Source: a virus. Taken from it: a stretch of 57,981 nt of DNA. Below the pieces are notes generated by a model. That model searched no databases, was not told the DNA's origin, and saw only the letters and a list, made by a program, of their open reading frames with translations. The stretch lies in IMG/VR virus record IMGVR_UViG_3300032316_000809, positions 1 through 57,981 of that record; one strand, 5' to 3'. Both the position numbers and the translations under genes were made by a program. This document shows positions 1-9,198 of the stretch, piece by piece (position 1 is the stretch's first letter; each line of letters opens with the position of its first letter).

Positions 1-212
1 CCCGATGAACCATTCGTTCCTGAAGTTCCACTTGAGCCAGATGTTCCTGAAGAACCTGATGAGCCAGATGTTCCTGAAGTTCCTGAAGAACCTATTAATG
101 TTTCTTTTAAAACTTTGAAAGTTTCAGTTAGACCACTATTATCCATAACAAGATAAACACCCGTGGTGTCTCCTGTATATGTTGGTAACTGACTTATTTT
201 TGTATTTGCCAT
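1..212 (-). CDS. Tail fibre-like protein with collagen-like repeat (partial, 3' end outside window)
   Basis: Seventy residues are visible from an ATG at 212; the gene runs off the left edge of the window. The N-terminus (MANTKISQLPTYTGDTTGVY) is of the type found on phage appendage proteins. From about residue 42 it becomes a strict Gly-X-Y series (GTS, GSS, GTN triplets), which is collagen-like and expected to form a trimeric stalk. It lies 21 bases downstream of the large fibre gene on the same strand with no promoter motif between them, so the two are probably cotranscribed. A fibre or other virion appendage role is inferred from the repeat and context; the receptor-binding end is not visible. 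Confidence 0.7.
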   Translation of the reverse strand, partial: MANTKISQLPTYTGDTTGVYLVMDNSGLTETFKVLKETLIGSSGTSGTSGSSGSSGTSGSSGTSGTNGSS

Positions 213-233
213 TTTATTTTATATTAATTTTTT

Positions 234-3200
234 TTATAGTCCATATTTGGATTTATCTGCATTGAAGTTTTGTAAAACTTGTGCTGAAGTTAATGATGCG
301 TCGTATAAACGTGTTATACCAATTTTTCCATCAAACCATTGAGGATACTCTCCTCCATTGTAACTACCTATATAAAGTGGATTAACTGAGTTTAATACAC
401 TAGCCAAACTATGTGCCGCACTTCCTATACTTACTCCATTTACAAATGTTTGAAGCGTATTAGACGCAACATTAGTAAACACATAAACTAATTGGTACCA
501 CGTACCAATTGTTCCTGTATAATTAGTACTGTTAACAACACCAACACCATTACCTATTTGAGTGTAATATGTGGTGTTGGTTGTTCTAATACTATAACTT
601 ACGTTTGCTGAAAGCCCTCCATTATTGAACTTCCCTAATACAACATCATTACCCAAAACCGATTGGTTAACCCATACTTCCATAGTCCAATCCCCACTTC
701 CTGGTTCTAATAACACATTATCCGCAACACTAACTTGTGATGAGGTTCCATTATATGTGAAGTATGGTGATGTATATGTGATATTGGACATTGTTCCATT
801 TAATCCATTACCAGATAAATCATTAATTGTTGTACCAGTACCAGGGTAACTTGATGGATTACTTGGGTCGTAATATAACCTAAGGTTACTTGTTACAGGC
901 ACAGCAGGTGTTGAAGTTGGTGTCGGAGTAGTGGTTGTTGTATTTGTTGGTGTAGGTGATGGAATATTATCAATTTGAATATTATCATCATTTTCCGCAG
1001 TTGCAACTGAATTATCTTCAAACAGTAAGAAATCACCATCAGGTAAAGTTGGGGTCGGAGTGTTAGTTGTTGTTGGTGTTGAAGTAATAATTGGTGTTTC
1101 AGTTGAGGTATTAGTAGGAGTATTGGTAGGAGTTTCACTTGGAGTGTTAGTAGGAGTTTCGGTCGGAGTTTCACTTGGTGTATTTGTAGGCGTTTCAGTG
1201 TTAGTAGGGGTGTTAGTAGGAGTTGCAGTTTGAGTTGGAGTCTCACTACTTGTTGGTGTAGGTGTTTCTGTGTTAGTTGGAGTTACAGTATTGGTTGGAG
1301 TCTGAGTTGGTGTTTCCGTAGGTGTTGGAGTTAATGTTGGGCATATTCCAAATCCACCAACTTCTAACCCATCATTTAATAAAACAATAATTTGTAAATT
1401 ATTAAAGTATCCTGTTAAGTTTTCTACACTAGGTCCGACGATTGTATCGTAAAATATTGAATTATTGTCAAATAAACTTTGGTCTCCGTAAATTGTAACA
1501 GGAGAATTGAATTGTTCACAAGCCTCTTCTAATGTTATTCCTGAATAAACTATAAAAGAAAATCTATTTGCTGTAGGTGTTGGAGTACTTGTTAATGTTT
1601 CAGTGTTAGTTGGTGTTGGTGAAGGTGTTTGAGTTTCAGTTGCAGTAGGTGTTAGTCCGACAGTTGCGGTTGTAGTTGGTGTTACCGTTTGTGTTGGAGT
1701 TTCTGTTGGAGTTACCGTAGGTGTTTCAGTATTAGTTGGAGTATTAGTTGGGGTCTCAGTGTTAGTTGGTGTTAATGTAGGTGTTTCAGTTGGTGTTACG
1801 GTAGGCGTATTTGTTGGAGTTGGTGTTTCTGTTGCAGTATTTGTTGGAGTTTGAGTTGGGGTTGATGTTGGGCATGGATAGAAAGAAGAAAATAAATCAT
1901 TACATGGTACCATCAAATATCCTAAATCGTTACACGGAACTGAAATATAAAGTAAGTCGTTATTAGGTATAAAGATTCTACAGTTAAGACAGTTAGGGTC
2001 TAATAGGTTATATTTGTTTTTTAATAATAAAAAGTTGTGTCTAATCTGAGATGCGTTTAATGGTTCAGTGTACATTCTAAACGCACTGACATCACCAATC
2101 ATACTACCTCCAAAGTACTCCTCTAATTTAATATGAGTTGTAAGTCCTGAGTATTCTGTATGTGTTAAGTCGTCTGTTGTTAAACATTCAGGGTCTTGTT
2201 GGTAAGTTATCCCACTTAACTCTGTTGGGCATCCCGCAGAGAATGTTAGGTTATCATGAAGTCCTTGAGTACCTCCTCCAACTGAAATATTATATCCAAC
2301 ACCAATTTGTTTTTCTTTTTCTGCATTAACAAGTCTTGGTATAATTTCTTCAAAGTTTTCCGCGACTAAGAATAATTTACCGTTAACATAAAATTTAAGA
2401 GTACCTAATCTGTATTTTTGTTCTTCGGTCCACATGTCATTGAATGTAACCACCTCTGTTGAAGGAGGTACAAATCCTACGTCATGTGTTATAGGAGGTT
2501 CAACTAATGTGACACTCCTATTTTCTAATGTGGCAAAATATACATCCTCAACTAAAAGACCAAGTCCACCCTTCTCATATAAGTCACAAGTATCTAACCA
2601 TTCTTTTCTTTGGAACACGGCATCTATTTGTACCCAATGTTCAACATTAGGATATGTTGTTCCACTACAGTCGTCAAAGATTCCTCTTGTTGAACACCAT
2701 TCAGTTACAGATGTTCCTGTGTGATAAGTTATACCTGTAAGACAAGTACCACTAGATTCACAACCTCCTGTTATTCTATATGTCTTAACACATAGTCTTG
2801 GACTTCCCGTGTCACCACTAAGTCTTAAAGATAATGCATTTGACACACCATCATATAATGGGTCTTTCTCAGCGTACTCGGCATGTGATTCGCAATTACA
2901 AGGACAACCACAATCACAATGAGTGATGGTTCCTCCTGATGGTTGATATACTTGTAGACATTGAGACGATGTATTGGCACTACTGGCACAACCACAAGTG
3001 TGCATACATGTTAACCCTGAAGTCACTCTTGTATATCCTGTATCTTGTTTTGGTTCACCATCGGCGTAATGATAAAATTTGTTTTCGGCTCTCGCCCCCA
3101 TATAGAAAAATGTTCCCTTGTTGTCTGGGTACCTTGCGTTAAGACCAACAGAAGTATCTCCTGTCCATCTATATCTTAACATAAATTCAGCTGTCCATCC

Positions 3201-3830
3201 TAAAGAAACTCTTTGAGGGAACACCTGATAATCGTATCCTGGTAATTTGTAGAATCCTTGGAAGAATCCTCCGTCTAATCTTGCAAAATAACCTACAGGA
3301 CTACCATCTGTCGCATAGGACATATCATAGTTGTAGGAGTCATCGTTCCATAACCTGTTTTCAGAAGTCGTGAAACCCGTGATAGGATGCATTTTCATTC
3401 TCCTATCATATTTGTATCTACTATATGTGTCAGCAGATGTTGTATATAAACCTGTGGTGATTTGAATTGTCTCACCTGACATGTGTTTGACAAGACCATT
3501 ATCAATCCCTGTCAAACCAACATCACATAGGTCGGTAACTATTGGACAAAAATTTGGGTCAGTATCAGTTGGGTTCCAATAGTTCTCTGATACAATAACA
3601 TCATTATCAAATGAACAATCCCCTGTTTGGCAAATCGTTGTTCCCGAACTATTAAAGTCAAACTTAAACGGCATTCTATTCCCATCATTCTCACCTATTA
3701 ATAACGGTGAAAATACTACTTCTTGGTCATAGTCTTTCTCGTCAGATGCGAGACAAATGTCCGTGACTTCGTTGACAGGTTTAATTCCCCATCTTCTAAA
3801 ATTATATTGATTAATATTTTGATATGCCAT
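234..3830 (-). CDS. Large mosaic tail fibre/adhesin with Thr-Pro linkers and LamG-like C-terminus
   Basis: This 1198-residue protein is most likely a host-recognition fibre. Residues 1-650 hold a folded region with two LamG/concanavalin-like stretches. Within it, at about residues 273-313, lies a cluster of nine cysteines. Residues about 653-752 and 831-930 are Thr/Pro/Glu/Asn repeats of the TPTNTPTETPT type, separated by a small folded insert at about 754-830. A third short T/P linker (957-977) leads to a C-terminal domain of about 220 residues ([49 protein letters not shown]), typical of LamG-like carbohydrate-binding jelly rolls. A late-type motif lies 8 bases before the ATG. The linkers are rich in Thr and could be O-glycosylated. 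The family is assigned by pattern, not by search. Confidence 0.75.
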   Translation of the reverse strand: MAYQNINQYNFRRWGIKPVNEVTDICLASDEKDYDQEVVFSPLLIGENDGNRMPFKFDFNSSGTTICQTGDCSFDNDVIVSENYWNPTDTDPNFCPIVTDLCDVGLTGIDNGLVKHMSGETIQITTGLYTTSADTYSRYKYDRRMKMHPITGFTTSENRLWNDDSYNYDMSYATDGSPVGYFARLDGGFFQGFYKLPGYDYQVFPQRVSLGWTAEFMLRYRWTGDTSVGLNARYPDNKGTFFYMGARAENKFYHYADGEPKQDTGYTRVTSGLTCMHTCGCASSANTSSQCLQVYQPSGGTITHCDCGCPCNCESHAEYAEKDPLYDGVSNALSLRLSGDTGSPRLCVKTYRITGGCESSGTCLTGITYHTGTSVTEWCSTRGIFDDCSGTTYPNVEHWVQIDAVFQRKEWLDTCDLYEKGGLGLLVEDVYFATLENRSVTLVEPPITHDVGFVPPSTEVVTFNDMWTEEQKYRLGTLKFYVNGKLFLVAENFEEIIPRLVNAEKEKQIGVGYNISVGGGTQGLHDNLTFSAGCPTELSGITYQQDPECLTTDDLTHTEYSGLTTHIKLEEYFGGSMIGDVSAFRMYTEPLNASQIRHNFLLLKNKYNLLDPNCLNCRIFIPNNDLLYISVPCNDLGYLMVPCNDLFSSFYPCPTSTPTQTPTNTATETPTPTNTPTVTPTETPTLTPTNTETPTNTPTNTETPTVTPTETPTQTVTPTTTATVGLTPTATETQTPSPTPTNTETLTSTPTPTANRFSFIVYSGITLEEACEQFNSPVTIYGDQSLFDNNSIFYDTIVGPSVENLTGYFNNLQIIVLLNDGLEVGGFGICPTLTPTPTETPTQTPTNTVTPTNTETPTPTSSETPTQTATPTNTPTNTETPTNTPSETPTETPTNTPSETPTNTPTNTSTETPIITSTPTTTNTPTPTLPDGDFLLFEDNSVATAENDDNIQIDNIPSPTPTNTTTTTPTPTSTPAVPVTSNLRLYYDPSNPSSYPGTGTTINDLSGNGLNGTMSNITYTSPYFTYNGTSSQVSVADNVLLEPGSGDWTMEVWVNQSVLGNDVVLGKFNNGGLSANVSYSIRTTNTTYYTQIGNGVGVVNSTNYTGTIGTWYQLVYVFTNVASNTLQTFVNGVSIGSAAHSLASVLNSVNPLYIGSYNGGEYPQWFDGKIGITRLYDASLTSAQVLQNFNADKSKYGL
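1042..1341 (-). repeat. Degenerate Thr/Pro-coding repeat, second block
   Basis: Short degenerate units coding for T-P-(T/S)-(N/E/Q)-T repeat for about 95 codons inside the large fibre gene. The DNA is GTTGGAGTT-like on the plus strand with synonymous drift between units. The block encodes an extended flexible linker. Confidence 0.85.
1571..1875 (-). repeat. Degenerate Thr/Pro-coding repeat, first block
   Basis: The same T-P-rich repeat type as the block at 1042-1341, separated from it by a non-repetitive insert of about 77 codons. It follows a segment with two VPCNDL repeats. Slippage or recombination between the blocks could change linker length. Confidence 0.85.
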
Positions 3831-3838
3831 AAACTAAT

Positions 3839-3846
3839 GATAAATA
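3839..3846 (-). promoter_or_regulatory. Late-type promoter motif for the large fibre gene
   Basis: TATTTATC read on the minus strand, 8 bases upstream of the ATG at 3830. It lies back to back with the plus-strand copy at 3860. Confidence 0.55.
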
Positions 3847-3859
3847 CCTTGTGTCGTGG

Positions 3860-3867
3860 TATTTATA
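3860..3867 (+). promoter_or_regulatory. Late-type promoter motif for the 3883 operon
   Basis: TATTTATA preceded by GTGG, 15 bases upstream of the ATG at 3883. This octamer in coding orientation recurs before 15 genes in the window. It is the reverse complement of the T4 late box TATAAATA. A promoter role is inferred from this recurrence. Confidence 0.6.
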
Positions 3868-3882
3868 TGATAAAAAGAACAG

Positions 3883-4710
3883 ATGATTGCCACAGATAAC
3901 GAATTTTATTCATCACCGTATTATTTTCTTTTAAGAGACAAAGGAGATAAATATTCCTTATATTTCTCTGTAGAGGGAACTTTAACCGAAGCACGTAAAA
4001 AAGATGAGGTTATTCACTTTGAAAAAAGTAAGGGTGAGAAGGTAAAAAAACATTTGAAAAAAGTTGCAAACGAGAAAAAAGTTAAGAGTACAAAAACTTT
4101 GAAAGCCGACTTGGAAGAGTTGGTGAATGCGGATGGAGCTATGTCAAACTCTAAAATTCCAATTCTTGACCCTAAATTGCATCCAAAGAAAACTATGGAC
4201 CAGACAGTTCCAGCTGCTCGTATTACAAACGACCCGATTTCTCGTGGATATAGAACATACTTCGGTGAATCAGCTGAGGAAATAGAAGAGATTGATATGT
4301 CAGGTGCGTTTGGATACGAAGAAACTGAAGACATGGATGGTAAAGATACTTTTGAGTACTTGGTTAAAGATATGGGAATGGAACCTGATGATGCTAAAGA
4401 AAGAACAAAACAACAAGGTAAAGACCCTTCGGGCAACAAAGACAAGAAATCAAAATATTATAAAGATAAAAACTTTATCACAAGAGCAACTCTATCTGAA
4501 ATTCAAAAACAAAAAGCAATTAAGATGGTTGAAGACTTATTGACTAAAAAAAATTCTGATAACTCTGAGGTTGGTAAAAAAGTAAATGCCGATACTATTG
4601 AAGAGTTACCACTATTAATTAGAAGAAATTTGAAGTCTTTGTTAAATAAAGTTGAGAAACACGGATTTTCAAAAGAAGATATAATCAAACTTATTAAGAA
4701 AGGTGAATAA
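3883..4710 (+). CDS. Putative virion protein, function unknown
   Basis: A 275-residue Lys/Glu-rich protein I do not recognise. The N-terminal 30 residues (YYFLLRDKGDKYSLYFSVEG) look like a small beta-rich unit. They are followed by a charged helical stretch, a segment GYRTYFGESAEEIEEIDMSG, and a helical C-terminus. It has no signal peptide or membrane segment. It is the first gene of a five-gene run (3883-6616) with a late-type motif upstream, divergent from the fibre gene, so a structural or assembly role late in infection is likely. The next gene overlaps its stop codon by 8 bases. Confidence 0.65.
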   Translation: MIATDNEFYSSPYYFLLRDKGDKYSLYFSVEGTLTEARKKDEVIHFEKSKGEKVKKHLKKVANEKKVKSTKTLKADLEELVNADGAMSNSKIPILDPKLHPKKTMDQTVPAARITNDPISRGYRTYFGESAEEIEEIDMSGAFGYEETEDMDGKDTFEYLVKDMGMEPDDAKERTKQQGKDPSGNKDKKSKYYKDKNFITRATLSEIQKQKAIKMVEDLLTKKNSDNSEVGKKVNADTIEELPLLIRRNLKSLLNKVEKHGFSKEDIIKLIKKGE

Positions 4711-5179
4711 AGATTTATATAACTCGGCCAAAGGGGAGATTGAATTTCCTAAAGACAAACAGGAACATATGAAATTATGTTTCCATAGGGTAAAGGGTGC
4801 CGATGAGAATACTGAAGGTTTTAATAGAAATCAGGAATTACAAAGTAAAAATTTTATAGAATACAAACAATTAAAAAGGATTAAAAACTTTTTTGATAAT
4901 TTTAAAGGAAACCACAATGAGGCTCCATTTATATTAAATGGTGGTGTTGAAATGAAAAATTGGGTTGAGAACGAATTAAGAAAAATGAGGGATTATAATA
5001 AGATGACAAAAACAAACAAGATGAACGCAGGAATGCAGAATCAGTTTTTGAAACCTCACGAAAAGAAAAACTTTAATAACGTAAGACCTTCTCAAGAACA
5101 TACAAGTACTGTTGACAGATATAACGCAGCAGTTACTGAGAGCCTTAAAAGAATAAACGAATTAATTTCAAAATTATAA
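4703..5179 (+). CDS. Putative virion protein, function unknown, GTG start
   Basis: 158 residues, basic and mostly helical. The reading frame opens at a GTG inside the last codons of the upstream gene (GTGAATAA), giving translationally coupled overlap; the first in-frame ATG would be about 22 codons later. I favour GTG because the residues before that ATG continue the charged character and overlapping starts are common here. Visible segments include GGVEMKNWVENELRKMRDYNK and a polar Asn/Gln/Lys-rich middle. It belongs to the late operon 3883-6616. No family is recognised. Confidence 0.6.
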   Translation: MNKDLYNSAKGEIEFPKDKQEHMKLCFHRVKGADENTEGFNRNQELQSKNFIEYKQLKRIKNFFDNFKGNHNEAPFILNGGVEMKNWVENELRKMRDYNKMTKTNKMNAGMQNQFLKPHEKKNFNNVRPSQEHTSTVDRYNAAVTESLKRINELISKL

Positions 5180-5181
5180 TC

Positions 5182-5475
5182 ATGGCTAACGAACTAAGTA
5201 TAGACTTGTCTCAAAATGAACCAAACGCACTTACCGCTTATGCGGACGCAGAAAGAGCTAAGCTAATCCCAAAAAATGACTTTAACGCGGTGGGTAACGA
5301 ATACTCATCTGTAAATAGAGATGCCGTTGCTGACGGTGATTCTATGGGTAGAGGTACTGGAGCTTTCTTGGACGTTTACAACGTAAATGCTGGAACTATT
5401 GATGACGTAGTAGAAAGAAAAAACGAAATCAAAATTAACAGATTTAACTCATCAAAAACATATCCTAATTTCTAA
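5182..5475 (+). CDS. Small putative virion protein, unknown function
   Basis: 97 residues, soluble, with no recognisable domain. The sequence is rich in Asn, Asp and Ala with a Gly-rich centre (DGDSMGRGTGAF). It follows the previous stop by two bases, and its own TAA overlaps the next ATG (TAATG). Spacing and strand place it in the late operon with the two genes before it. Being small and non-basic, it could be a minor capsid or tail component, but nothing in the sequence decides this. Confidence 0.6.
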   Translation: MANELSIDLSQNEPNALTAYADAERAKLIPKNDFNAVGNEYSSVNRDAVADGDSMGRGTGAFLDVYNVNAGTIDDVVERKNEIKINRFNSSKTYPNF

Positions 5476-5969
5476 TGAAGTTAAATCAAGCTCTTAAAGG
5501 TTTAATATGTGAAATCGCATCTATCGATGGCGTCGTTGACTCCATTAAGAAAAGACAGGTGGTGATTATCTATTACGATGGTGATGAGCCAGGTGGTAGA
5601 GGTATTAGACAAATCGAACCTGTTTGCTTGGGAACAAGTAAAGCGGGTAACAAGATTTTAAGAGCTTGGGATGAGGAAGGAGCGTCTCACACCGCATATA
5701 AAGGAGAACAACCACTACCAGGATGGAGAATTTTTAGGTTGGATAAGATATTGTCTATTAAACCAACGGGTGAAGTTTACAATACTCCGAAACCTGGTTA
5801 TAATTTTAATGGAGATAAAAGTATGGTTAGTGTTATAATCAATGCTGATTTTGATAATGATGGAGATATTGACACCGTCGTTACAAACATACCTCAACAA
5901 CCAACCTCACCAGTTACTTCTCCAACAACAACTACACCTACCCCAACACCTACCGAAGAACAAATATAA
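5475..5969 (+). CDS. WYL-like domain protein in a virion operon
   Basis: 164 residues. Residues about 25-95 fit the WYL-type SH3-like beta barrel: VVIIYYDG, then RQIEPVCLG, then KILRAW, and ending GWRIFRLDKILSI. These correspond to the Y, R-x-x-E-P and R-x-F-R-L-D-R-I landmarks of the family. After it come a D-x-D-x-D-G-D-I-D loop (ADFDNDGDID, about residues 126-135), like a calcium-binding dockerin/EF-hand loop, and a Pro/Thr-rich tail. There is no helix-turn-helix, unlike bacterial WYL transcription regulators. The flanking late genes suggest a structural or ligand-sensing role in the virion, which is inference. Confidence 0.65.
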   Translation: MKLNQALKGLICEIASIDGVVDSIKKRQVVIIYYDGDEPGGRGIRQIEPVCLGTSKAGNKILRAWDEEGASHTAYKGEQPLPGWRIFRLDKILSIKPTGEVYNTPKPGYNFNGDKSMVSVIINADFDNDGDIDTVVTNIPQQPTSPVTSPTTTTPTPTPTEEQI

Positions 5970-5992
5970 TATAATATCAAAAGCAAAAACGT

Positions 5993-6616
5993 ATGAGTGA
6001 TTTAATGCAAAAACTGGCAATGTCAAATGTAAGAGAAATTATGAACCAAACTAGTGCTCCAAGAAGAGCTGAAACACCTTCACATATGGTTCAAGAATTT
6101 GATATGCCACAAGCGAAATATAATATACCACAGGAATTCTTACAAGAGCAACCATCAATGGGACAAGGTCAACAACCTTACTTATCTGAGTTACCAAGAG
6201 TGAATACAAAACCTGTGGGTAACCCAACCGTAGATGCAATTAAAAATTCAAAACTTCCTGATGATATCAAGAGGTTAATGATGGAACACCCAATTGCTCA
6301 ACCACAACAACCTGAAGCAACATTATCTAACGACTTAATTGAAAGAGCTTCAAGATTAATGAAAAACGAACCAGGTGGATACATACCTGAATCGGCAAAA
6401 CCAAAAACTCAATCGGCAACACCACAACAAACTTCAAACGTTGGCGGTATTGATTACAAATTAATCCAAAAAATGATTAATGAGGCCGTTAACAAGGCTT
6501 TAAAAGAGAATGGATTAGTTATGGAAAGTTCTGAAAAATCTAACGAAATATTCAGTTTTAAAGTAGGTAAACACGTATTTGAAGGAAAAGTTACCAAAAT
6601 TAAAAAGTTGGCCTAA
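5993..6616 (+). CDS. Putative virion/assembly protein, unknown function
   Basis: 207 residues, rich in Gln and Pro. A disordered N-terminal half leads to helical segments (LPDDIKRLMMEHPI, LIERASRLM, YKLIQKMINEAVNKALKENG) and a short beta C-terminus (FSFKVGKHVFEGKVTKIKKL). It is the last gene of the 3883 operon. The 54 bases after it contain a host-type promoter box, so transcription class changes here. The layout, flexible then helical then small beta unit, suits an assembly factor or linker. No family is recognised. Confidence 0.6.
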   Translation: MSDLMQKLAMSNVREIMNQTSAPRRAETPSHMVQEFDMPQAKYNIPQEFLQEQPSMGQGQQPYLSELPRVNTKPVGNPTVDAIKNSKLPDDIKRLMMEHPIAQPQQPEATLSNDLIERASRLMKNEPGGYIPESAKPKTQSATPQQTSNVGGIDYKLIQKMINEAVNKALKENGLVMESSEKSNEIFSFKVGKHVFEGKVTKIKKLA

Positions 6617-6628
6617 CACCTTTTCTTA

Positions 6629-6653
6629 TTTGACTTATTTTGTTATACTTTTG
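6629..6653 (+). promoter_or_regulatory. Host-type promoter for the glycan gene block
   Basis: The -7 box TACTTTTG (6646-6653) matches the Bacteroidetes TAnnTTTG consensus. A TTTG at 6629-6632 lies upstream but closer than usual, so the -33 element is uncertain. Transcription would start near 6660, about 10 bases before the ATG at 6671. Confidence 0.5.
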
Positions 6654-6670
6654 AGTATATAAAATAACTT

Positions 6671-7885
6671 ATGTCAAAAATTAAAGTACTTGTTGTACCA
6701 TCCGATAGAAGCGGGGTTGGTAAATTTAGGTCAGTCGACCCACACATCTTTTTACAAAATCAATATCCCGACGATTTTCATGTTGATATCGTATACGAAC
6801 CACCGTATGATGATGTAAACTTTTGGACTGATTACCAAATAGTTGCATTCCACAGAAGTATTGGTCCTGATTTCGAAAGAGCTCATCGACTTATCCAAAT
6901 GTTAAACTCTTTAGGGGTTGTAACTATTTGCGATATTGACGATTATTGGATGCCAGGTAAAGAACACCCAATTCATGATATCATTAAAGTTCACAAAATT
7001 AATGAGAAAATTGTTGAAAACTTAAAAGTTGCAAAATACATTACAACTACAACTTCAATTTTTGCAGATGAAATCCGTAAATTAAATAAGAATGTTGTTG
7101 TGTTTCCTAACGCAATTAATCCGAACGAAGCTCAATTTAAACAACCAACATTAGAGTCAGATAGACTTAGAATTGGATGGTTAGGAGGTTCATCTCACTT
7201 ACATGATATTCAACTATTAGACCAAGGTCTTGGTAAAATTACTTCATTGAAAGATAAGTTGCAGTTTGTACTTTGTGGTTTCGATACAAGAGGTACTGTT
7301 ACTGAAATTAACGCTCAAACAGGAGAGCAAACAAAAAGAAATATTCTTCCTCATGAAACCGTTTGGGCTCAATATGAAAAAATATTCACTCAGAATTATG
7401 GAATAGTTTCTGAAGAATATAAAAAACACCTAATGAATTACGACCAACAATCTTACTCTAATGAATTAGATGAAGCATATGTTAGAGTTTGGACTAAACC
7501 TGTAACTTCTTATGCAAAAAACTATTCTAAGTTTGATGTATCATTATCCCCTATTAAAAACACAATGTTTAATAGAATGAAGTCTCAGTTAAAAGTTATT
7601 GAAGCGGGATTTTATAAGAAAGCATTAATTGCATCTGACTTAGGTCCTTATACTATCGATTTAAAACACTGTTTGAAAAATGGTGAGTTTGTTGACGGTA
7701 ATGCGTTATTGGTTAATGAAAATAGAAATCATGCTGATTGGCCGAAATTTATTGAAAAGTTGGTAAAAAACCCTAACTTAGCAAAAGATATGGGTGAAAG
7801 ATTATATGAGACCGTTAAGGATAAATATGATTTAAACATTGTAACAAAAACAAGAGCTGAATTCTATAAATCAATCATAAAATGA
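6671..7885 (+). CDS. GT-B glycosyltransferase (GT4-like)
   Basis: 404 residues with GT-B layout. The N-terminal Rossmann half includes VVTICDIDDYW (about 83-93) and TTTSIFADEIRK (about 126-137). The linker VVVFPNAINP precedes the C-terminal donor-binding half, which begins RIGWLGGSSHLHDI (about 167-180). The region LKVIEAGFYKKALIASDLGPY near residue 315 corresponds to the nucleotide-sugar binding helix. It is predicted to be a cytosolic transferase of unknown sugar. It is the first gene of the long plus-strand block and has a host-type promoter. The next ATG overlaps its stop (ATGA). Confidence 0.8.
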   Translation: MSKIKVLVVPSDRSGVGKFRSVDPHIFLQNQYPDDFHVDIVYEPPYDDVNFWTDYQIVAFHRSIGPDFERAHRLIQMLNSLGVVTICDIDDYWMPGKEHPIHDIIKVHKINEKIVENLKVAKYITTTTSIFADEIRKLNKNVVVFPNAINPNEAQFKQPTLESDRLRIGWLGGSSHLHDIQLLDQGLGKITSLKDKLQFVLCGFDTRGTVTEINAQTGEQTKRNILPHETVWAQYEKIFTQNYGIVSEEYKKHLMNYDQQSYSNELDEAYVRVWTKPVTSYAKNYSKFDVSLSPIKNTMFNRMKSQLKVIEAGFYKKALIASDLGPYTIDLKHCLKNGEFVDGNALLVNENRNHADWPKFIEKLVKNPNLAKDMGERLYETVKDKYDLNIVTKTRAEFYKSIIK

Positions 7886-8583
7886 TAAACATACCTTTAA
7901 CTAAAATTTTATTTTTAGACATCGAAACTGTCGGTATCCAACCTGATTGGACGGCACTTGAAGAACTTAGACCTGAATTGGCATACCAATTTAAAAACTA
8001 CCATGATTGGTTTCAAAAAAGATTCCCTGAAGATGCAGACAAACCTGTTGGTGAAATGTTTGTTAACAGAGCGGCGTTAGTTCCTGAATTTGCAAGAATT
8101 GCTTGTGTTAGTGTTGCCTTTGTTACTGATAAAGGTGAAACTAAAATGCAATCGTTCAGTGACCCTGACGAAAAAAAGTTATTAAAGGATGTTCAAATAT
8201 TACTTAAACGAGTTGGAGAATTAAACTTCTTCTTGTGTGGACACAACGTTAAAGGATTTGACATCCCTATGTTGGCCAAAAGAATGATGATGAATGGTAT
8301 TCTTCCTCCGAAGATATTACCAGGTCATGATACTAAACCATGGGAGATTAAAGCTCTTGATACAAAAGAACTTTGGCAGTACGGTGGTTATGGTTCCATC
8401 GCGTCATTAGAATTGATGTGTGTTTGTTTAGGTGTTGAGTCATCTAAAAACATGGAAGTAACAGGTAACAAAGTTCACGAAGCCTTTTGGGTTAAGAAAG
8501 ACATCGAAGGTATCGTAGAATATTGTGAAAAGGACGTATCGGTTTTAATCGACGTAATTAACAAACTATTAAAATTACAATAA
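7882..8583 (+). CDS. DEDDy 3'-5' exonuclease (PolB-like proofreading family)
   Basis: 233 residues of the RNase H-like DnaQ superfamily. ExoI is FLDIETVG with D13 and E15. ExoII is CGHNVKGFDIPML with D127. ExoIII is EYCEKDVSVL with Y214 and D218, which makes it the DEDDy type. It resembles stand-alone predicted PolB-like exonucleases. Possible roles are trimming single-stranded DNA, proofreading in trans or degrading host DNA. It overlaps the gene before it by four bases and touches the dUTPase start after it (TAATG), so a nucleotide/DNA pair sits inside the glycan block. Confidence 0.85.
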   Translation: MINIPLTKILFLDIETVGIQPDWTALEELRPELAYQFKNYHDWFQKRFPEDADKPVGEMFVNRAALVPEFARIACVSVAFVTDKGETKMQSFSDPDEKKLLKDVQILLKRVGELNFFLCGHNVKGFDIPMLAKRMMMNGILPPKILPGHDTKPWEIKALDTKELWQYGGYGSIASLELMCVCLGVESSKNMEVTGNKVHEAFWVKKDIEGIVEYCEKDVSVLIDVINKLLKLQ

Positions 8584-9194
8584 TGGATAACAAAATTAAC
8601 CCAGATGCTTGGGAACAAATACAAGCTCAATTTGATAAATTAAAACTTGAAGCGGGTGTTGAACCTGAAGAGGAATACATCAAAGAGTTGGAAGAAATGT
8701 TCGGTATGTCGATTGACGAAATGAATCGTGAAACCGAAATCTTAATAAAAACAAGAACTGTAGGTGTTGAGTTGATTCATAAAGACGCCAAATTTCCTGC
8801 GTACGCATACCCATCTGATTCGGGTTTTGATTTATATTCAACTATAGATTATACCCTACCTCCGTTTGGAAGAGCGTTAATCCCAACAGGAATTAAATTA
8901 TCCATCCCTGATGAATATGAAATTCAAGTTAGACCAAAAAGTGGATTGGCTATAAACCAAGGGATTACGGTATTGAACACACCAGGTACTGTGGACTCAG
9001 GTTATAACGGTGAAATCAAAGTAATCGTATTCAATACAAATAACCACGAAACAATTATAACCAAAGGTATGAAAATCGCTCAAGCGGTTTTATGTCCTGT
9101 GATAAACGGCAGATACGTGAACCTAAACCCTGTTGATAAGATTGAAGACAAGGATAGAGGTGATAATGGTTTTGGTAGTACAGGAATAATTTAA
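8583..9194 (+). CDS. dut: dUTPase (dUTP diphosphatase)
   Basis: 203 residues. All five trimeric dUTPase motifs are present: SDSGFDLYS (78-86), RPKSGLA (117-123), LNTPGTVDSGYNGEI (131-145, with the catalytic Asp in VDSGY), GMKIAQAV (162-169) and DRGDNGFGSTG (191-201). It hydrolyses dUTP to dUMP, keeping uracil out of phage DNA and feeding dTMP synthesis. About 60 extra N-terminal residues, acidic and helical (residues 1-58), are not part of the core enzyme, which is usually about 140-150 residues. Their role is unknown. Confidence 0.93.
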   Translation: MDNKINPDAWEQIQAQFDKLKLEAGVEPEEEYIKELEEMFGMSIDEMNRETEILIKTRTVGVELIHKDAKFPAYAYPSDSGFDLYSTIDYTLPPFGRALIPTGIKLSIPDEYEIQVRPKSGLAINQGITVLNTPGTVDSGYNGEIKVIVFNTNNHETIITKGMKIAQAVLCPVINGRYVNLNPVDKIEDKDRGDNGFGSTGII

Positions 9195-9198
9195 TAGA

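Noticed and set aside
1042-1875. Repeat-rich DNA that could be taken for a CRISPR array or satellite
   Set aside because: Units are codon-phased, degenerate, lack unique spacers and code for Thr/Pro linkers in frame.
234-3830. Diversity-generating retroelement acting on the fibre
   Set aside because: No reverse transcriptase or template repeat is visible in the window.
5475-5969. WYL protein as a transcription regulator
   Set aside because: There is no helix-turn-helix and it lies in a late virion operon.
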